This document shows positions 58,725-64,000 of a stretch of DNA of 64,000 nt, piece by piece (position 1 is the stretch's first letter; each line of letters opens with the position of its first letter). The DNA comes from Pipra filicauda (Eukaryota > Chordata > Aves > Passeriformes > Pipridae): NCBI RefSeq assembly GCF_003945595.2, contig NW_024104376.1, positions 2,852,001 to 2,916,000 on the forward strand, in the 5' to 3' direction. The translations under genes and the position numbers were made by a program. The notes under the pieces were generated by a model. The model did no database searches and was not told the origin of the DNA. It was given only the letters and a program-made list of their open reading frames with translations.

Positions 58725-59744
58725 TTCATGTCTGCTCATTGCTAGATGAAATACCATAAACATGGACATGGTGAGGAGGCCTGAGAGGCTGTCTCAGAGG
58801 CCTGAGAGGTCTCTTAATAGCCAGGGAAAATCTCTTGCATACTTGATGTTTTCAGGTGGTGCAAACAATGTACAAAATAAGGTAGTTTTTTTAGGCTGAG
58901 GTATTTTTGTTTGGTTTTGATATGTGGAGTGCATACAGCATTGCAGGCAGAGTCCCTGCAGATTTCTGCTGTTGCTGCAGTGTGGAGCTTCAAACTGTGC
59001 ACTCGATCTCTGTAATTCTTCCTTCACACTCTGTTTCTGCTTAATAAGTAGAGTAGTATCGTTTCCACTTTGCACTGGATAAACCATGTGCCTCTCTCTG
59101 TAGCAGTCGTGGTAGAAGTAGGGAACTGGAGAGGGCACAGAGGGCCATCAGCTGCACCCATCAGTAAAGGGGAAAACATCAACCTTTCTGCTGGGATGCC
59201 AACAGAAACGTCCTGAGTCCTGGAGAACCATCCTTGGGGTGATGTTGCAGGAATCTGTCTGCCCGGTGCTATTCTGGCTCTGCTCAGATGGACACCCCTT
59301 GCAACACATGTAATTTCCTGGAAAGCTGGGAAAAGAAAGGGGCCAGAGGAAAATTTTTAAGAGGACCGGCTTTTGTCTCCATTGATGCATAAGAGAAATT
59401 ATGAAGATGTTACATTAGCATCTATCAGAAAGGGGAGGATAAGATATATTTGAGAGGAGTGTAAGGGAGAGTTTACACATGTAAAACTCACTAGTTTGGA
59501 AGCCTGATAGGGATGGATATCGTCTTTTGACCAGTTGCTGATCTTCCCCTTCTCCCTTCCAAATGCCTTCAGAGTTTTGGCCTCTGAAAGGCCTTGGACA
59601 GTAAGTTCTGCAGTTGAATTTTGAGTCATGGTAACATCAGTTAAAATTGGTGGCCAGATACTTTAACCACATTTTCACCACCCAAGTTTGAACCTTTCCA
59701 ATACCATCCATGGTTTTCTATGGTTTCCTTTCTGTCACTTCTTT
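58725..59744. other. Unique stretch without a recognised gene
   Basis: Nothing firm. A 12-bp direct duplication AGGCCTGAGAGG occurs at about 58778-58810. The longest open frame is 114 codons (58794-59138, minus), without domains. Confidence 0.5.
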
Positions 59745-60030
59745 CACCACATTTCAGCACCCAAAATCACCCCTCCTACCTTTCTCTGTATCTTTGCTAT
59801 CTGAAGATGCTGTGCAGGGCTGCATGCCATATTCAGGAAGTGTCACACTGTGAAAGTATCCAAGAACCCAAGGAGAGAACACGTTCTCCGTGCCTTTCCT
59901 AATAATTCTAAATGCTTCATTTGCCTCTTTGCTGCAGGGCATTGAACTGACATTTAAAAAAAACAAACCTTTGTCCTCAATGACTTTTAAGATCTCTTTC
60001 TTGAGTATATAAAACAGAGCAAGTTTTAAC
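59745..60030 (-). mobile_element. Ancient CR1/L3-like LINE, ORF2 C-terminal fragment
   Basis: A 97-codon minus-strand open stretch (59754-60047) contains KKEILKVIEDKG followed by CSKEANEAFRIIRKGTEN and then VTLPEYGMQ. These match, in order, the post-RT segment of old CR1 ORF2 proteins (QERDLGVI-x-D-x-S, KKANRMLG-x-IRKG, and the P-x-LEY-x-VQ-x-W segment). The nucleotide words 'aagatctctttcttgag' and 'atattcagg' on the plus strand are also typical of it. A fossil repeat; the open frame is a relic, not a gene. Confidence 0.6.
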
Positions 60031-62099
60031 AATAGAGAAAAGGACACAACAATAATTTGTTAAAAACAGAACAGCAGTGAGTCACCAGTAAAAGTATGCA
60101 AATAAGCTAAACATTTTTTCCCACAGTATTTGCATTTGCATCTGAAGCTTTTTGCAGTTTTGCTAAAGAGTACCTGAATACCTCCTGATCAGATGTTTTG
60201 GGGTTTTTTTGTTTCGTTTTATTTTGATTTTTTTGGGTTTTTTTAGTTAATTCTTTTTTCTCTTTTGGCTTTCCACTACCCTTGGTGGACAGCTTGTTCT
60301 TGCTGGCAGATGAAACCACTGGGTCTGTCTCGTGCCTTTTGTCCAGTATGGATGTGTTGCCCCTTCCCTGGGAAAGACCAAGAGGTGTCACCCTGCCTGC
60401 AGCTGAAATGTCTTCTCTCTGCGAGTAAATGAGGGTGGTAGAGGAAAGAGGAGAGAGTCATTGTAGCAGTTGACTCTGCTTTCTTTCTTCCTTCCTCCAC
60501 ATGTATTTTAAAGGCAAAATCTGCCACCAGACTGCCTTTTTTCTATCATTTCACTTCTCAGATTTCCAGCTTCTGCACCTCATCAGTGAGCAACCGCTTT
60601 GTTCTCTGGTGATATGTGAGTGTCACTTCATCTGGGTTGCCTCTCCCAGTGTTGCCTGTACGTGGTATCTTCAGACTTCTTATCTGCATACAGCGATAAG
60701 ACAGGTACTTTGTCCCTTTTGCCCCAGACTGCCCTATCTTAGAGTAAAGTGACTGATGAGTAACTGCCCCAATTCATTGTCTGTGGGTCTAAGCATGCGT
60801 CACCCAGCATTCCCCAAGCTCTGGGCCCCGAGGACTCAGATGGAGGATATGTTGGATAGCACCTGTGTATTGAAATCAGGACATGGGAAACAACCAGTAA
60901 GGAAGAAAGGTCTGGTTCATACCCAAGTCTTTCCATGGTGTGAAGATGAGATGTGGGCACTGTGTAAATCCAGATTATAAAGTCTCCCCAAGTTTCTCTC
61001 AAGTCCCTTTTTTATTTTCTACTAATAGTTAGTTATGGTTTCATTTCCTTATCTGTATCATCAAAGTTTAAAAGGATTGTAACCAAAGCAGCCCTGCATC
61101 AATATACCTAGAGCTGTCTATGAAAATGGAGCAGTACCCACTTGTCCTCTCATTCCTCAGGTAGCAGAAGTGCTTTCCCCTATGAGCTTCAGCATCAATA
61201 TACTGTTGTAAAAGGAACCTTATGAATAGTACACTGTCATAATTAATAATAGTGTTTCAACTCACTTTGCAAACATGCATATGTCTGTCTCACAGTTCTT
61301 CACAGGTGGATGAAGGGAGAGAAACACATAAGCTTCTTTGTAATAAATACCTTGGTTTCTAATATACCTATAAGCACAGGTAGCATTAGCAGCACTTGGC
61401 ATTTTTGGGTGTAACATCTTGTTTTCACGCCTGCTTTATCAAACAATACCTTAACATAGATTGAATGCGGTTAACACTAGAGGCACATGGTTCAAGCCTG
61501 CTGGCTGGACTCATACAACATTTCCCTGTGATATATAGGGAATCCCCATCCAAAAGGCATCATAACCTTGATCCTGTCTAAGCAATTCTAACAAGGTGAG
61601 GAACAGAAGCACATTCCTTCACAACAATGTGGTTACACAGGGGAGGTGACATACACTGTGTTACATTCCTAGAGCAATCTGTTGTCAGAAATGCTGGGCT
61701 TTGATTTACTGGCACAAATATAGATTTTGTGTTCTGAAACAAAACAAAGTACTGTGTGAGGCATGTCACACACCAAAACCTGCTGTTTCTGCTGGCTTGG
61801 ATGGTGCTACTTAGAGTTGAAACACTTGGCCTTCCTTTCCCCTTCTGTTACTGCTACCACTTAAGTGAAGATGCTGCCTGCTGGGTCTGAAGCTGATTTA
61901 TGCTCTCACAGAAGAGGAAGTGTACTGCAGTGCACAGAGGAAAAACTCAAAAAAACAGTCTGAATGTAAAGGTTGATTTTTGATTAACCATAACATCCTT
62001 TGTCCTGAGTGCTATTACAGACAAATGTGTCCATCTTCCTAGCATGACATGAGACAAAGGCATAGGACACTGCTCAAGAACTCAGCAGTTTGGCTTTAT
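60031..62099. other. Unique stretch without a recognised gene
   Basis: A T/G-rich low-complexity tract (60195-60265) lies near the left end. Several 80-90-codon open frames at 60276-61002 lie on both strands and show no domain. No RNA genes seen. Confidence 0.5.
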
Positions 62100-62165
62100 T
62101 TAGATGAATACCTCCCACTGAAATCAGTGGGAATAAGTTCTACAAATACCACTGAAGATCAGGGC
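62100..62165. repeat. Ancient palindromic repeat-like element
   Basis: Contains CCCACTGA-AA-TCAGTGGG (62114-62131), a perfect 8-bp hairpin, followed by 'ccactgaagatcagggcc'. Text of this kind ('...tgaaatcagtggga...ggatcagggcc') recurs in amniote genomes as an old interspersed repeat, but I cannot name the family. Confidence 0.35.
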
Positions 62166-62339
62166 CATTGAGGTAAGACACTCCTAAGAAATGATCCAGT
62201 GAATCTTTAAAACCGTTTTCTGTTAGAGTTAAGCTGTAACTAATGCTCCATTATGATTGCTTACTGGAGTCCTTGGAGACTTCTCAAGTACCCACTTAAG
62301 GAAAGAGCTGCTTTATTCTAGTATGCAGTGAATATTTGG

Positions 62340-62470
62340 GCAGTTCTTGCCTTTGTCCCTGGAATTTCAAGTGAGTCTTACTGTCTCCATTCCCACCTGC
62401 AAAGTGGGAAAAAGTGCCGTAGAGTAAGGCACTTGGGGGTGCTCAGACACTGTGATGATTATGACAATGA
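62340..62470 (+). repeat. MIR-related CORE-SINE fragment
   Basis: 'tgtctccattcccacctgcaaagtgggaaaaag', 'gtaaggcacttgggggtgctcagacactgtgatgattatgacaatgagg' follows the 3' half of amniote MIR-type SINEs in sense orientation (CCCCATCTGTAAAATGGGGATAA ... GTGAGGTGCTCAGATACT-x-x-GTGATG). It lacks the tRNA-derived 5' half. Confidence 0.5.
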
Positions 62471-63784
62471 GGAAGGGACAGTTTAAGCATTTGGATAAAT
62501 CAAAGCTAGATGCTACAGGAGGGCAAGCCTGACATTTGAGCTAGGTGTTTTTTGTGTAGCAACCCTTCCCATTTACCATTCCTTTGGGCTGAAACTTTAG
62601 TTCAGGGATTTCTGTTGCCTCCTATTGACATTCTTTCCAAGTTTAGGGCACTGTTTCTGAGGAAATAAATTAGAATTTGATGTAAAAATTTTAACTCAAA
62701 GCCGATATTGACAGATTTCTTTATGCTGGGTACAAATTAACACCTCTTTCCAAAACACCTTGTATTTCCAGTTACTGCTGGGAACTCCTGTTCAATTTAT
62801 TAATTTCTGAGATTCGAGTCAGGCTGGGGACAGAGGCAGAGGGAGAGAGCATATAGATTTTTTACTGAACTGCCTTATCTTTTAATCTGGGTTGTCTGCT
62901 TACAGCATTAGCTATTCTGTGCAGAACTGGGAAAAATATTCTCCCAGGTCTGATCATACTTACAGACATATGGTCAACTTCCACACCACAAAACACAACT
63001 TACTCAGTTGACTCCCACCTCTTCCAGTGTACAACCCGACATGTGAGCATCATGGCTTAAGCAGAAAGACCATTGCAATCTTTGTGGATGTACTGTGGGC
63101 CAGAATTCTGTCACTCTCCCGCTCCTCCACTGGAGATCAGCTTGACCATCTCTTCTAGACAACACCTCTGCCCTCAGTGCTCCTTGCCTGCTCTCATCTG
63201 GTATCTGCCTGAGGTTTGCAAAACGTGGGTTCAGGGAACCAAGCTGAAGGTTTCATGCTGTCTTTGCTCATAGACCCAGACCTTTTCTGCAGCACGCTCC
63301 CGTATAAAAACAGGAATTCAAAACAAGTGTTGTGAGCCATGTTCCAACCTGCATGCCTGGGCCTGCTGATACAGGCTGCTATTTGGCTAGCAGCTTTCAT
63401 CAATCAGGCTTCAGGAGTGGACAGAAAGCATTTACAGCCAGCAGTCTGAGCCATGAAATCTAAAACTCAGTAAGAGCTGCTTATAAACAGCATGAAACAA
63501 AGTAGTGAAAATTAATCTTGTGTATCTGCAGGGGTTTTTAGGTTAGATCTTTTTTCAAGATGGAAAACAAAGGTCTACTTCTGCAGCAGTCATAAGGGTT
63601 TTTCACTTTGACTTTTCAAAGTGATTTTTGGGAAAAAAAGATGAAAGGTTAAAAAAGAAAAAAGAAAGAAAGAAAAAAAAATCACTCCTTCTTTCTTTTC
63701 TCCTTGTTATGGCCTTGGTTTGATCATAGCAGCACAAGGAGTTGATGTGGCATTTGGCACAACCAGGGTGATGAGGAATCTTAT
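62471..63784. other. Stretch without a recognised gene
   Basis: No gene recognised; open frames are under 70 codons. A purine-rich tract with (GAAA)n-like units lies at 63640-63680, followed by a short T/C-rich tract. Confidence 0.5.
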
Positions 63785-64000
63785 ATAATCATAGAATGAC
63801 TTTGGTTGGAAGGGATCTAGTGCATCTATTTCCAACTCCCCTGCCATGGGCAGGGACACCTTCCACTAAATGGGATTACTCAGAGCCCCATCTAGTTTGG
63901 CCTTGAACACTTGCAGGGATGGAAAATTCACAGACTCTTTGAGCAATCTGTTCCACTATCTCACTACCCTCACAGTAAAGAATTTCTTCCTAATATCTAA
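63785..64000 (-). mobile_element. CR1 LINE 3' fragment, minus orientation, running off the window
   Basis: 'aatcatagaatgactttggttggaagggatct', 'ccatgggcagggacaccttccact', 'agtttggccttgaacacttgcagggatgg' and 'cactaccctcacagtaaagaatttcttcctaatatct' are the reverse complement of the CR1 tail and 3' region. The rest lies beyond base 64000. Confidence 0.95.

Noticed and set aside
1..64000. CRISPR arrays, operons or bacterial-type defence systems
   Set aside because: Base composition, repeat content and lack of long open frames all indicate vertebrate nuclear DNA; no regularly spaced direct repeats were seen.

Overview
This 64 kb window looks like a gene-poor, AT-rich stretch of an avian nuclear genome, either intergenic or deep intronic. 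The main evidence is the dense set of CR1 LINE fragments with the bird-type 3' tail (reading CCTTCCAAC...ATTCTATGATTCTGTG) in both orientations, together with solo LTRs of avian ERV type and old MIR/CORE-SINE-like fragments. There is no bacterial gene organisation, CRISPR array, rRNA or convincing tRNA. I found no host protein-coding gene that I can name. Most open frames of 60-200 codons are what chance predicts in this much sequence, or lie inside repeats.

Layout. 1-26.8 kb: mostly unique AT-rich DNA with scattered CR1 tails (about 2.58, 5.72 and 8.59 kb), MIR-like pieces (11.3 and 13.2 kb), an ancient CR1 reverse-transcriptase fragment (14.6-15.06 kb), a 21-base G run inside a CR1 tail (5760-5780) and a compact G-quadruplex motif (17587-17601). 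26.8-32.3 kb: a LINE cluster holding a minus-strand CR1 tail, a plus-strand CR1 that has lost its RT domain, an ancient CR1 RT fragment, and a nearly full-length but broken CR1 ORF2. 32.5-38.5 kb: a MIR-like SINE, another old CR1 tail, a 12-bp-stem hairpin and one weak candidate exon on the minus strand (36269-36579).

38.5-41.3 kb is the most notable part. A 5'-truncated RTE-clade LINE on the minus strand (38855-40709) is flanked by a perfect 11-bp target site duplication and sits inside a much older CR1. Its reverse-transcriptase frame is open for over 400 codons, so it is far younger than its CR1 host. It resembles AviRTE, the family reported from a patchy set of birds and from filarial nematodes, attributed to horizontal transfer.

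42.9-47.1 kb: two solo LTRs of the same family in opposite orientations. The second has perfect 8-bp terminal inverted repeats and a 5-bp target duplication. 51.07-51.55 kb: a third solo LTR of a different family, also with a 5-bp duplication. 51.6-64 kb: unique DNA with CR1 pieces at 58.3, 59.7 and 63.8 kb and a MIR-like piece at 62.4 kb.

No genes here work together as a system. The window is a layered record of retroelement insertion: ancient CR1 and MIR, then younger CR1, then ERV LTRs and the RTE copy. All family names rest on recognition by eye and should be checked with a repeat library.
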